From Planotetraspora mira (GTDB lineage: Bacteria > Actinomycetota > Actinomycetes > Streptosporangiales > Streptosporangiaceae): DNA of 64,000 nucleotides. The DNA lies in the NCBI RefSeq assembly GCF_016863275.1, contig NZ_BOOO01000002.1, forward strand, positions 62,001-126,000, read 5' to 3'. The notes beneath the pieces were generated by a model. The model made no database searches and was not told the origin of the DNA. It saw only the letters and a list, made by a program, of their open reading frames with translations. The position numbers and the translations under genes were made by a program. Shown here one piece after another: positions 56,752 through 64,000 of this stretch (position 1 is the stretch's first letter; each line of letters opens with the position of its first letter).

Positions 56752-57233
56752 GAGGCACCTCCAGCGGGTGTGCTCGCCTCGTGCGCGGCGGCCCATCTCA
56801 CCGAGCGGACGATGGTGGCGTAGCCGGTGCACCGGCAGATCTGACCGGAGATCGCCTCGCGGATCTCCCCCTCCGACGGGTCAGGATTGCGGTCCAGCAG
56901 GGCCCGGGCCGTCATCATCATGCCGGGGGTGCAGAATCCGCACTGCAGGCCGTGGCACTCCATGAACCCGCGCTGCACCGGATCGAGTTCGCCGCCCTGC
57001 TCGAGGTCCTCGACCGTGCGCACCTCGTGGCCGCCGGCCATCGCGGCGAGCACGGTGCACGACTTGACCGGCTCCCCGTCGAGCCACACCACGCACGTGC
57101 CGCAGTTGCTCGTGTCGCATCCCCAGTGGGTGCCGGTCAGGCCGAGATCGTCGCGCAGGAAGTGCACGAGGAGCAGCCGGCCCTCGATCTCCCTGGTGAC
57201 TTCCTCGCCGTTGACGATCATGGATACCTGCAT
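56748..57233 (-). CDS. coxS: Aerobic CO dehydrogenase, small (2x[2Fe-2S]) subunit
   Basis: 161 residues. The plant-type ferredoxin cluster is [22 protein letters not shown] and the second cluster CGFCTPGM...CRCTGY. Both sets of four cysteines are intact. It passes electrons from the Mo-Cu site to FAD. Sits between coxM and coxL with overlaps of one or a few bases. Confidence 0.95.
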   Translation of the reverse strand: MQVSMIVNGEEVTREIEGRLLLVHFLRDDLGLTGTHWGCDTSNCGTCVVWLDGEPVKSCTVLAAMAGGHEVRTVEDLEQGGELDPVQRGFMECHGLQCGFCTPGMMMTARALLDRNPDPSEGEIREAISGQICRCTGYATIVRSVRWAAAHEASTPAGGAS

Positions 57234-57234
57234 G

Positions 57235-58110
57235 TCAGCCCCTCTCGTTGATCCGGGCGACGGATCGGCGCAGGGCGCGCCTGGTGAGTTCCTTGGCGAG
57301 GTGCCGCTTGTACTCGGCGCTGCCGCGCATGTCGGTGACCGGGCTGCAGGAGTCGGCGGCCAGAGCTCCCGCCTGTTCGTAGAGCTCCTCCGAGGGCTCC
57401 CTGCCGCGCAGCGCGTCCGACACCGCCGTCAGCCCGGTCGTGTTCGGCCCGACCGCCGCGAGGCCCACCCGCGCGTCGGCGATCAGCCCGCCGTCGAGCC
57501 ACACCGCGGCGCCCGCGGACACGATCGCCCAGTCCCCCGCGCGGCGCTCGACCTTCTCGTACGCGCTGGACCCGCTGGGCCGTACCGGGACGCGGATCTC
57601 GACGAGCATCTCGGCGTCCTCGACCGCGGTCTCATACGGCCCGCGGTAGAACTCCTCCATCGTCACGACCCGCTCCCCCGAGCCGCCCCGGATGACGCAG
57701 CTCGCCCCGAGGGTGGTGCACACGGCCGACAGGTCCTCGGACGGGTCGGCCTGGCACAGCGAACCGCCCAGGGTGCCGCGGTTGCGGACGACCGGATCGG
57801 CGATGACGCGCTCGGCGTCACGGAAGATGGGGAAGACCTCGGCCAGTTCGCCGGACTCCAGCAGTTCCCTGTGCCGGGTCATCGCTCCGATACGGACCTC
57901 CGCCGGCTCCACCCGGATGTATCCGAGTTCGCCGTGAAGGTCGTTGATGTCGATCAGGTACTCCGGGCTCGCCAGCCGGAGCTTCATCATGGGGAGCAGG
58001 CTGTGGCCGCCCGCGACGAGCCGGGCCGAGCCTCCCAGCCGCTCCAGCAGGCCGATGGCGTGATCGACACTGGTCGCGCGCTCGTACTCCACCGGCGCGG
58101 GAACCTGCAT
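57235..58110 (-). CDS. coxM: Aerobic CO dehydrogenase, medium (FAD) subunit
   Basis: 291 residues from [29 protein letters not shown]-binding motifs [13 protein letters not shown] and [14 protein letters not shown] (TIGGS type) are intact. First gene of the cluster; the divergent region 58111-58253 should hold its promoter, but no clear operator is visible there. Confidence 0.94.
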   Translation of the reverse strand: MQVPAPVEYERATSVDHAIGLLERLGGSARLVAGGHSLLPMMKLRLASPEYLIDINDLHGELGYIRVEPAEVRIGAMTRHRELLESGELAEVFPIFRDAERVIADPVVRNRGTLGGSLCQADPSEDLSAVCTTLGASCVIRGGSGERVVTMEEFYRGPYETAVEDAEMLVEIRVPVRPSGSSAYEKVERRAGDWAIVSAGAAVWLDGGLIADARVGLAAVGPNTTGLTAVSDALRGREPSEELYEQAGALAADSCSPVTDMRGSAEYKRHLAKELTRRALRRSVARINERG

Positions 58111-58253
58111 GGCGGACCCCCTTGACTTGTGGGTGGTCGGCCAAGTGGACCCCTGCACGGCGGCACTGTCAACGGCCACCTAAGGATTCACTTAATCCAC
58201 TGCTCCACCGTGAGCCGCCCGTTTTGTCGGTGGCCGCGGCCATGATCTGCTCC

Positions 58254-58718
58254 ATGGGACTGGACGTGTTCGTCGGCATCCTCACGGCTCTGGACGACGA
58301 GGAGGGAGTCGCGCACTATCGGGGCGAGCTCGCGATGGTCACCGCGACCCTGAAGGCGGCCGGCCTTCCCACCTGGCACGAGCCGGACGTCGACCCTGAT
58401 GAGGCCTACGACGAGCAGATGTACGGGTACTACGTTCCCGTCGACTTCCAGCCGGTGATCATCGATGAGCGGGTCTCCGGCGGTTACCTCGGCTCGTCCC
58501 ATCGGCTGCTGGACGAATGTCTCCGGCTCGCCCGCTTACTCGAGCTTCCCGACGATCTGGACCCGTGGTCGGACGCCGTGTGCGACGCCGCGGAAGGCGC
58601 CATCAGCGACCCCTCGGCACTGTGGCAGCAGTACAGGGTGGAGTCGTTCAGCTGTCTGCGGTTGATCGCCGCCGCCCGTACGTCGATCAGCACAGGGGCC
58701 GCGATCACTTTCGCGTAG
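58254..58718 (+). CDS. Hypothetical protein, 154 residues
   Basis: MGLDVFVGILTALDDEEGVAHYRGELAMVTATLKAAGLPTWHEPD, then YYVPVDFQPVIIDERVSGGYLGSSHRLLDECLRLARLLELPDDLDPW. Soluble, no motif known to me. The GYLGSSHRLLDECLRLA part recalls short actinobacterial hypothetical proteins. An alternative start is 12 bp upstream. Divergent from coxM. Confidence 0.6.
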   Translation: MGLDVFVGILTALDDEEGVAHYRGELAMVTATLKAAGLPTWHEPDVDPDEAYDEQMYGYYVPVDFQPVIIDERVSGGYLGSSHRLLDECLRLARLLELPDDLDPWSDAVCDAAEGAISDPSALWQQYRVESFSCLRLIAAARTSISTGAAITFA

Positions 58719-58721
58719 GCG

Positions 58722-59255
58722 TCATCCCGCCCGATCGGGCACGTCGACCACACCGACGACGTCCGCAACCGAGATCGTCCCCTTATCCGAGTCGGCTAGA
58801 TGAGCCCGCGAATCCATGGACACGTCGCGGCTGTCCCCCATGACCCACAGGCGCCCCGGAGGGACGACGACGTCGAAATCGACCGCGGACGCGGCGCGCG
58901 TGGCGAGATAGGGCTCGCTGAGCGGCTTGCCGTCCAGATCGAGATGTCCGGCGTCGTCGCAGCATCGCACGTCGACCTCCGGCGTGCCGATCACTCGGGA
59001 GATGCGAAGCGCACTCTGATTCCCGTTGCTCCAGGACGGCGGGGCCTTGTACACGATGACGTCGCCCTCGTGCGGCGCGTAGTCCCCATCCGTCAGATGG
59101 GCGACGACGCGTTCCCCCTTCTTGATCGTCGGCTCCATGGAAATGCCGGGGATGTCGAACGCCTCCCTCCCCGTCAATCGGTACGCGACACCACAGCCGG
59201 TGGCCGAAAAAGTGATCAATCCGACGATAAGGGCACTCAGCCCACGAGAGTTCAC
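58722..59255 (-). CDS. Signal-peptidase-I-like protein with missing catalytic lysine
   Basis: 177 residues. One N-terminal membrane segment ending near a Cys (ALIVGLITFSATGC), then box B with Ser39 (GISMEPTI), box E GDSRDVSMDSR. Where box D of active S26 peptidases reads VKRVIG, here it reads ISRVIG, so the general-base lysine is replaced by Ser. It may be inactive, use a different base, or have another role. It ends 4 bp from the convergent gene at 58718. Confidence 0.7.
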   Translation of the reverse strand: MNSRGLSALIVGLITFSATGCGVAYRLTGREAFDIPGISMEPTIKKGERVVAHLTDGDYAPHEGDVIVYKAPPSWSNGNQSALRISRVIGTPEVDVRCCDDAGHLDLDGKPLSEPYLATRAASAVDFDVVVPPGRLWVMGDSRDVSMDSRAHLADSDKGTISVADVVGVVDVPDRAG

Positions 59256-59262
59256 CCAGGCA

Positions 59263-59715
59263 TTATCGGGCTAGTACCCCACATCGGTGGATACGGCTCC
59301 GGGCAACCTGATCGGAATCGATGTCGCCCTCCGCCAGGCGGAGGCACAGGTCGGAATACCAGTCGAGAGCAAAGCGCCGCACCTGCTGGACGTCGTCGGC
59401 GTTCAGGCCGTAGTCCGTGAAGACGGGGTCGTCCAGGGACAGCCCCGTTTCCAGGCGGAACACCAGATTCTCCAGCTGAAAGCCGTCCTCGAACAGGCCC
59501 CTTCATCAGGTCTACCGCGCAAGACTGCTCGATCACTGGATCGGTGACGATCAGCCGGCCGAGCCGGGGCGTGCCACGCACGTTGTGAACGTCGAACCCA
59601 TGCCGCCGGTAGGCGCTCGCCATGCCCTCAGTGGCGTCCGTCAGCGACGCAGCGGTCACGGTAGCGAAATCGAGGTCCTGACTTGGACGCCCTGCGCCAG
59701 GGCTTCAGTCCCAGC
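59263..59715 (-). pseudogene. Nucleotidyltransferase (AbiEii/AbiGii-like), truncated and frameshifted
   Basis: The minus strand reads GRPSQDLDFATVTAASLTDATEGMASAYRRHGFDVHNVRGTPRLGRLIVTD, with the nucleotidyltransferase DxD motif as DLD. After a frameshift near 59505 it continues FRLETGLSLDDPVFTDYGLNADDVQQVRRFALDWYSDLCLRLAEG to a stop at 59263. The N-terminus is missing where the 53-bp repeat array begins. The intact family includes the toxin half of AbiE-type systems. No partner is seen. Confidence 0.6.
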
Positions 59716-59723
59716 GCGCCCGT

Positions 59724-59843
59724 TCATGCATGATCACGAACGGTATCGCCGCAGGTCAACGGCCATTTTCCCGAAAGTATGCATGATCACGGCAGAGAAA
59801 GGCCTGGTCGGGGGACGTTCCCACGAACCTGTGCATGATCACG
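59724..59843 (-). repeat. Second locus of the 53-bp repeat (3 units)
   Basis: TGATCA cores at 59731, 59784 and 59836 (53- and 52-bp steps) in the context TGCATGATCACG, the same unit end as the reverse half of the array at 965-1229. The last unit shares CGAACCTGTGCATGATCACG with the first locus exactly. The units are otherwise more degenerate. Confidence 0.85.
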
Positions 59844-59896
59844 CGGGGGTGGCGGGCGGGGGGTGGTGGTGGCGGTGGGGAATGGCGGGTGGGGGG
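59844..59896 (+). repeat. G-rich tract flanking the second repeat array
   Basis: A run of G2-G6 groups (GGGGGTGGCGGGCGGGGGG and onwards) on the plus strand, able in principle to form G-quadruplexes. A comparable C-rich (forward half) and G-rich (reverse half) tract borders the first array. Confidence 0.7.
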
Positions 59897-60156
59897 ATAA
59901 ATCGGTAATGGACCGACGGTAATGGTTTTGGTGCTTACGAGATAGGCGCATACGGGATAGGTCACTACGAGGCAGCAGCCCGAGTGACGGATCGTACATA
60001 AAGACATAATTCAGTCGCACGGAGGAATTCGGCCCGCCATGCGCGCGATTCGACAAGAAACCTTCTGAATACACACGTCTGCCCAGCTCAACCAGCTCGT
60101 ACGGCAACGCCTGCCACACCTCTCTCCTCCCGTCGATTAGCCCCACACCCAAAGGG
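59897..60156. other. Intergenic, unusually A/T-rich for this genome, no gene seen
   Basis: Contains GATAAATCGGTAATGG and several repeats of GGTAATGG/ATAGG type but no credible ORF. Confidence 0.4.
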
Positions 60157-60232
60157 TTGACATGACCTATTTCGGGTGTAACCATCGCGAAAATAGTGCA
60201 GAAATATGAAAATGGATTCGAGTTACTCGAAT
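60157..60232 (+). promoter_or_regulatory. Promoter and palindromic operator of the iclR-ALDH-ABC operon
   Basis: TTGACA (60157-60162) and TAACCA (60179-60184) are 16 bp apart. ATTCGAGT-T-ACTCGAAT (60216-60232) is a perfect 8-bp inverted repeat with one central base that overlaps the regulator's start codon, suited to autorepression. ACACCC/GGGTGT arms flank the promoter. Confidence 0.6.
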
Positions 60233-61046
60233 GAAGAGCGGGCGGAAATCCTCAAGTGTCGACAAGGCCTTCGAGCTCATCAATGCCGTGTCGGAAGCCG
60301 GCCAGGCCGGCGTCTCGCTGGGTGAGCTCGCGGGCCAGGCCGGCATCGCGGTCAGCACGGCGCACCGGTACGTGACGTCGCTACTCGAGCTGGGCGTGCT
60401 CGACCGCGACGCGGCGGGCTCGTACCGCCTGGGCGTCACCCTGATCACGCTGGCCGGTCAGTACCTCGAGGAGGACGGCCTGCGCGCGGCGGCCCGGCCG
60501 TACCTGGTCGAGCTGGTCGAGCTGAGCGGCGAGACCGTCCATCTGGGTGTGCCAGTCGGCAACCAGATCGTCTACGTCGACAAGGTCGAGAGCGCCAAGT
60601 CGGTCCGGCTGGTCTCCCGGATCGGCAGCCGGTCCCCCCTGCACTGCACCGCGATGGGCAAGGCCGTCCTCTCGCTGGACGACCGGCGGGCCGAGGAGAT
60701 CCTGGCCGGCCCCCTGGACCGGCGCACCCCGAAAACGTTCACGGGCGACGCGCTGCTCGCCGAGCTCCGCGTCGTGCGGGACCGCGGCTACGCGATCGAC
60801 GACGAGGAGAACGAGGAGGGCGTGCGCTGCGTGGGGCTGCCCATCATGAACGCCTCCGGCCAGCCCGTCGGCGCCTTCAGCGTCTCCGCGCCCGCCAACC
60901 GGTTCAGCCTCGACGACTGCCACCGCCTGGCGCCGACCGCGCTCGCCATGGCCGCCGACATCAGCCGCCGGATCGGTTACGTGATCCCCCGGCGCGCCAG
61001 AGCAGACGCCAGAACACCCAACGGACGCGACAACACACGAATCTGA
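60231..61046 (+). CDS. IclR-family regulator
   Basis: 271 residues. SSSVDKAFELINAVSEAGQAGVSLGELAGQAGIAVSTAHRYVTSLLELGVLDRD is the winged helix. The effector domain carries YVDKVESAKSVRLVSRIGSRSPLHCTAMGKAVLS and GVRCVGLPIMNASGQPVGAFSVSAP. It is upstream of and in line with an aldehyde dehydrogenase and a sugar ABC transporter, 13 bp from the first. No ribosome site precedes the ATG, so the message may be nearly leaderless or the operator sequence replaces it. Confidence 0.87.
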   Translation: MKSGRKSSSVDKAFELINAVSEAGQAGVSLGELAGQAGIAVSTAHRYVTSLLELGVLDRDAAGSYRLGVTLITLAGQYLEEDGLRAAARPYLVELVELSGETVHLGVPVGNQIVYVDKVESAKSVRLVSRIGSRSPLHCTAMGKAVLSLDDRRAEEILAGPLDRRTPKTFTGDALLAELRVVRDRGYAIDDEENEEGVRCVGLPIMNASGQPVGAFSVSAPANRFSLDDCHRLAPTALAMAADISRRIGYVIPRRARADARTPNGRDNTRI

Positions 61047-61059
61047 GGAGTCGACCAGG

Positions 61060-62469
61060 ATGTCCCAATCGTCAGCGGGACCGGCCATGACCGTCCGCAA
61101 TCCCGGCACGGGAAGAGCACTCGGGGAAGTGGAGGCCATGACCCCGGAGGCGGTGGCCGGGGTCGTCGACGACGCCCAGGAGGGGCAGCGTGCGATGGCC
61201 GCCATGCCCGCCCACCAGCGAGCCGGCCTGTTGCGCCGGGTGGCCGACCTGATCGAGGCCGAGCAGGAGGGCCTCGCCACGTTGCTCGCCGAGGAGAACG
61301 GCAAGCCCGTACAGCAGACGAGGGGCGAGGTCGAGGCCGCGATCCGGATCTTCCGGGGATACGCGGGAGAGGCCACCCGGCTGTTCGGCCGCCAGATCCC
61401 GCTCGACGCCGTTCCGGGCCTGGAACGACACCTGGCGGTGACCATGCGGGAGCCGCTGGGGGTCGTGGCGGCCCTCGTGCCGTTCAACTACCCCGTCGAG
61501 CTCTACGCGCACAAGGCGGCCGCGGCGCTCGCCGCCGGGAACGCCGTCGTCGTCCAGCCCCCCGCGCACTGCCCGCTCGCGCTGATCCGGGTGGCCGAGC
61601 TCGTGGAGCAGGCGGGCGCGCCTCGCTACGCCCACCAGCTCGTCACCGGCCGGGTGGAGGTGTCCCAGACATTGGCGGATCTGCCCGGCATCGCGGCGGT
61701 GAGCCTCACCGGCAGCACCAACGCGGGTCGCGAGATCGCCCGCAGGGCGGCGGGCACGCTGAAGAAGGTCCTCCTCGAGCTCGGCGGCAACGACGCGCTC
61801 ATCGTCTGCGACGACGCCGACGTGGACGAGGCCGCCCAGGCGGTGGTGCTCGGCCGGCTCGCCCGCGGCAACGGCCAGATCTGCTGCGCGGTCAAGCGGG
61901 TCTACGCGCAGGACGGCGTGCACGACGCCTTCGTCGCCTCGCTGCTCGCGCAGACGGCGAAGCTCACGGTGGGCGACCAGTTGCTGGAGTCGACCGACGT
62001 CGGCCCGCTGATCACCGAGGAGGCGGCCGAGCGCGTGGAGGCCGCCGTGGGCAGGCTCGTCGAGGACGGCGCCCGCCTGGTCGCGGGAGGCACCAGGCGC
62101 GGGGCGTTCGTCGACCCCTCCGTGCTGGTGGACGTCCCGGTGTCCAGTCCCGCGTTCGCCGAGGAGATCTTCGGCCCGGTCGCGCCGATCGCCAGGTTCG
62201 GTGACCCCGCCGATGCGGTGCGGATGGCCAACGAGTCGCCGTACGGCCTGCACGCCGCGGTGTTCACGCGGGACGTCTCCCGGGCGTTCACCCTGGCCAG
62301 GAACCTCGACGTCGGCGGCGTGGTCATCAACGGCTCGACCGCGCTGCGCGCGGAGAACCTGCCGTTCGGCGGCACCAAGGACACCGGGGGTTACCGCGAG
62401 GGCCTGCACGAGACGGTCCTCGACTTCACCCGCCAGAAGACGGTGCTCGTGATGGAGGCGTTCGGATGA
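61060..62469 (+). CDS. NAD(P)-dependent aldehyde dehydrogenase
   Basis: 469 residues. PFNYPVELYAHKAAAALAAGNAVVVQP (Asn of the oxyanion hole), LTGSTNAGREIARRA (cofactor glycine region), LELGGND (catalytic Glu) and NGQICCAVKR (catalytic Cys). Its pattern is that of the succinate-semialdehyde/lactaldehyde/glycolaldehyde branch. Together with a sugar importer it may oxidise an aldehyde formed in the catabolism of the imported sugar. Stop overlaps the ABC gene start by ATGA. Confidence 0.85.
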   Translation: MSQSSAGPAMTVRNPGTGRALGEVEAMTPEAVAGVVDDAQEGQRAMAAMPAHQRAGLLRRVADLIEAEQEGLATLLAEENGKPVQQTRGEVEAAIRIFRGYAGEATRLFGRQIPLDAVPGLERHLAVTMREPLGVVAALVPFNYPVELYAHKAAAALAAGNAVVVQPPAHCPLALIRVAELVEQAGAPRYAHQLVTGRVEVSQTLADLPGIAAVSLTGSTNAGREIARRAAGTLKKVLLELGGNDALIVCDDADVDEAAQAVVLGRLARGNGQICCAVKRVYAQDGVHDAFVASLLAQTAKLTVGDQLLESTDVGPLITEEAAERVEAAVGRLVEDGARLVAGGTRRGAFVDPSVLVDVPVSSPAFAEEIFGPVAPIARFGDPADAVRMANESPYGLHAAVFTRDVSRAFTLARNLDVGGVVINGSTALRAENLPFGGTKDTGGYREGLHETVLDFTRQKTVLVMEAFG

Positions 62470-63953
62470 CCCTCGAGCTCCGCGGCGTGCGCAAGGACTA
62501 CGGCGGCGTCGAGGTGCTCCACGGGGTCGACCTCGTGGGGCGTCCCGGTGAGGTGCTCGCCGTGGTCGGCGCGAACGGAGCCGGCAAGTCCACCCTCATC
62601 AAGATCCTTTCCGGCGCGCAGTCCATGAGCGCCGGCGAGATGCGGATGGACGGCGAGGCGGTGGAGTTCCGGTCTCCGCACGACGCGCACGCGCGCGGCA
62701 TCCGCACCGTCTACCAGGAGCTCTCCATCGTCCCCGGTCTCTCGGTCACCGAGAACCTGCTGATGGGGAACTTCCCGAAGCGGCGGGGGCTCATCGACTG
62801 GGCGGCGGCGCACGCCCGCGCGAAGGAACTACTGGAGAGCATCGGGTTCGGCGCGATCGACCCGCGCACCCTCGCGGGCCGGTTGTCGGTGGCCAGGCAG
62901 CAGATGGTGGAGATCGCGAAGGCGCTGGTCAGCGAGCCCAGAGTGTTGGTGCTCGACGAGCCCTCCGCCGTCCTCGCGGGAAGCGACCTCGCGTCGCTGT
63001 TCGCGCTCATCCGGCGGCTTCGCGAGCGCGGAGTGCTCGTGATCTACGTCTCCCACCGGCTCGCCGAGGTGATGGAGCTGGCCACGTCCATCGTCGTCGT
63101 CAAGGACGGCCGCGTGATCGCGACGACCGAGCCCGCGCGGACCAGCGAGAGCGAGCTCATCGGTCTCATGGCCGGGCGGCGTCTGGAGCAAATCTACCCC
63201 GACCGCCGCACCGAGCCGGGCGAGGTGAGGCTGAGCGTCCACGGTCTCACCCGCCGGGGCGAGTTCGAGGACGTCTCCTTCACCCTGCGCGCCGGGGAGA
63301 TCGTGGGACTGTTCGGCCTGGTCGGCTCCGGCCGCAGTGAGCTGGCCAGGTGCGTGTTCGGCGCCGAGCCCGCGACGTCCGGGCAGGTCAAGATCGCGGG
63401 TGGAGACGTGCGGTTCCGCGCGCCGTCCGACGCGATCGCGGCCGGGCTCGCGCTGGTGACCGAGGACCGCAAGCGCACGGGCCTGGTCGGCGGCATGAGC
63501 GTGCTGGACAACATCGGCCTCACCACGATGTACGGCATGCGGCGCGGCCCGCTGATCGACGCCGCGCGGCGGCGCGAGCGGGTCGAGGAGATGATCGATC
63601 GGCTGAGCATCCAGCCGGCCCACTGCGCCTCGATGCGCGTCGTCAACCTCAGCGGCGGCAACCAGCAGAAGGCCGTCCTGGCCAAGTGGCTGCTGGCCGA
63701 GCCGCGGGTGCTCATCCTCGACGAGCCGACGCGGGGCGTGGACATGTCGACGCGGATCGCGATCTACCGCATGATCGACGATCTCGCCCGCGACGGCCTC
63801 GCCGTCCTGCTCATCTCCTCCGACCTCACCGAGGTGCTGGGCGCCACCGACCGGATCCTCGTGATGAACCAGGGCCGTGTCACCGGCGAGCTGCGCTCGG
63901 ACCGGACCACCGAGGACGAGATCCTCGCGCACGCGATTGGACAGGCCGCATGA
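62466..63953 (+). CDS. Sugar ABC importer ATPase (RbsA/MglA type)
   Basis: 495 residues, two ATPase domains. First: Walker A GANGAGKST, Walker B VLVLDEPSAVL, but a signature reading LSVARQQ instead of LSGGxQQ. Second: degenerate Walker A GLVGSGRSE (normal for this type), signature LSGGNQQ and VLILDEPTRGVD. This is the fused ATPase of pentose/hexose importers (CUT2). The permease gene starts at 63950 with ATGA overlap. The binding protein must lie to the right of the window. Confidence 0.9.
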   Translation: MTLELRGVRKDYGGVEVLHGVDLVGRPGEVLAVVGANGAGKSTLIKILSGAQSMSAGEMRMDGEAVEFRSPHDAHARGIRTVYQELSIVPGLSVTENLLMGNFPKRRGLIDWAAAHARAKELLESIGFGAIDPRTLAGRLSVARQQMVEIAKALVSEPRVLVLDEPSAVLAGSDLASLFALIRRLRERGVLVIYVSHRLAEVMELATSIVVVKDGRVIATTEPARTSESELIGLMAGRRLEQIYPDRRTEPGEVRLSVHGLTRRGEFEDVSFTLRAGEIVGLFGLVGSGRSELARCVFGAEPATSGQVKIAGGDVRFRAPSDAIAAGLALVTEDRKRTGLVGGMSVLDNIGLTTMYGMRRGPLIDAARRRERVEEMIDRLSIQPAHCASMRVVNLSGGNQQKAVLAKWLLAEPRVLILDEPTRGVDMSTRIAIYRMIDDLARDGLAVLLISSDLTEVLGATDRILVMNQGRVTGELRSDRTTEDEILAHAIGQAA

Positions 63954-64000
63954 CCGGGCAGCTCACCGAGCCGGCGCCGACCACGACCGATCCCCGGGGG
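63950..64000 (+). CDS. Probable sugar ABC transporter permease, 5' end only
   Basis: Starts ATGACCGG, overlapping the ATPase stop, and runs out of the window after 17 codons (TGQLTEPAPTTTDPRG). The permease call is from gene order (CUT2 operons) and not from its own sequence. Confidence 0.55.
   Translation, partial: MTGQLTEPAPTTTDPRG

Noticed and set aside
59787-60185. 132-codon minus-strand frame next to the second array
   Set aside because: Covers the G-rich tract and repeat units; composition is non-coding and there is no ribosome site.

Overview
The window is high-GC DNA with strong third-codon-position G/C bias, frequent GTG starts and ATGA stop/start overlaps. The gene families (F420/deazaflavin-type nitroreductase, MmyB-type XRE regulator, family 2B encapsulins with a terpene synthase, form I CO dehydrogenase, a DUF4328 protein) point to a filamentous actinomycete. 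Streptosporangiales is my best guess, by inference rather than by any marker gene.

Layout. 1-4 kb: ordinary metabolic genes and a striking 53-bp periodic inverted repeat array. 4-5.7 kb: a frameshifted, 3'-truncated solute symporter ending next to the orphan 3' half of a tRNA-Pro(GGG) gene, i.e. a scar of an integrative element. 5.9-12 kb: small orphan genes, two histidine kinases with complementary domain losses and no response regulator, an orphan sugar-binding lipoprotein. 12.2-19.8 kb: a graveyard of integrative elements at a tRNA(CAT) gene. It has an intact tRNA, a diverged copy of its 3' half 5.8 kb away, three decayed integrase C-terminal stumps, and between them small orphan genes (zinc ribbons, SMI1/KNR4 protein, Mth938 protein). 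18.5-27 kb: an ECF-type sigma factor with an FtsX-ectodomain partner, cell-wall and secreted proteins, a DnaA-box cluster, a regulator and a methyltransferase. 27.2-29.6 kb: a tiny His/Arg/Met-rich ORF, three tightly packed tRNA-like genes with anticodons CAT, GCG and GTG, and a diverged repeat of the last two 2 kb away. 29.6-33.9 kb: SnoaL-like proteins, a methyltransferase, a VanZ/RDD membrane protein and an esterase.

33.9-38.4 kb is an Hsp90-family protein translationally coupled to an 877-residue TPR protein. 38.5-45.7 kb is a self-contained geosmin nanocompartment operon (all minus strand): prenyl diphosphate synthase, IspH, encapsulin shell 1, geosmin synthase, encapsulin shell 2, with a divergent IclR regulator and a palindromic operator between them. 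The first two genes would supply the substrate and the shells would house the cyclase. The two shell genes share a 304-bp block identical at every base, a clear sign of recent gene conversion.

46.9-49.3 kb holds a small membrane-protein operon. 49.4-58.1 kb is a form I aerobic CO dehydrogenase cluster (coxM-S-L, XdhC/YHS, coxD, coxG, coxE) with a convergent LysR regulator. 58.2-59.7 kb contains a hypothetical protein, a signal-peptidase-like protein lacking the usual lysine, and a nucleotidyltransferase pseudogene. A second copy of the 53-bp array with a G-rich flank follows, 58 kb from the first. The right end (60.2-64 kb) is an IclR-controlled aldehyde dehydrogenase / sugar ABC importer operon running off the edge.
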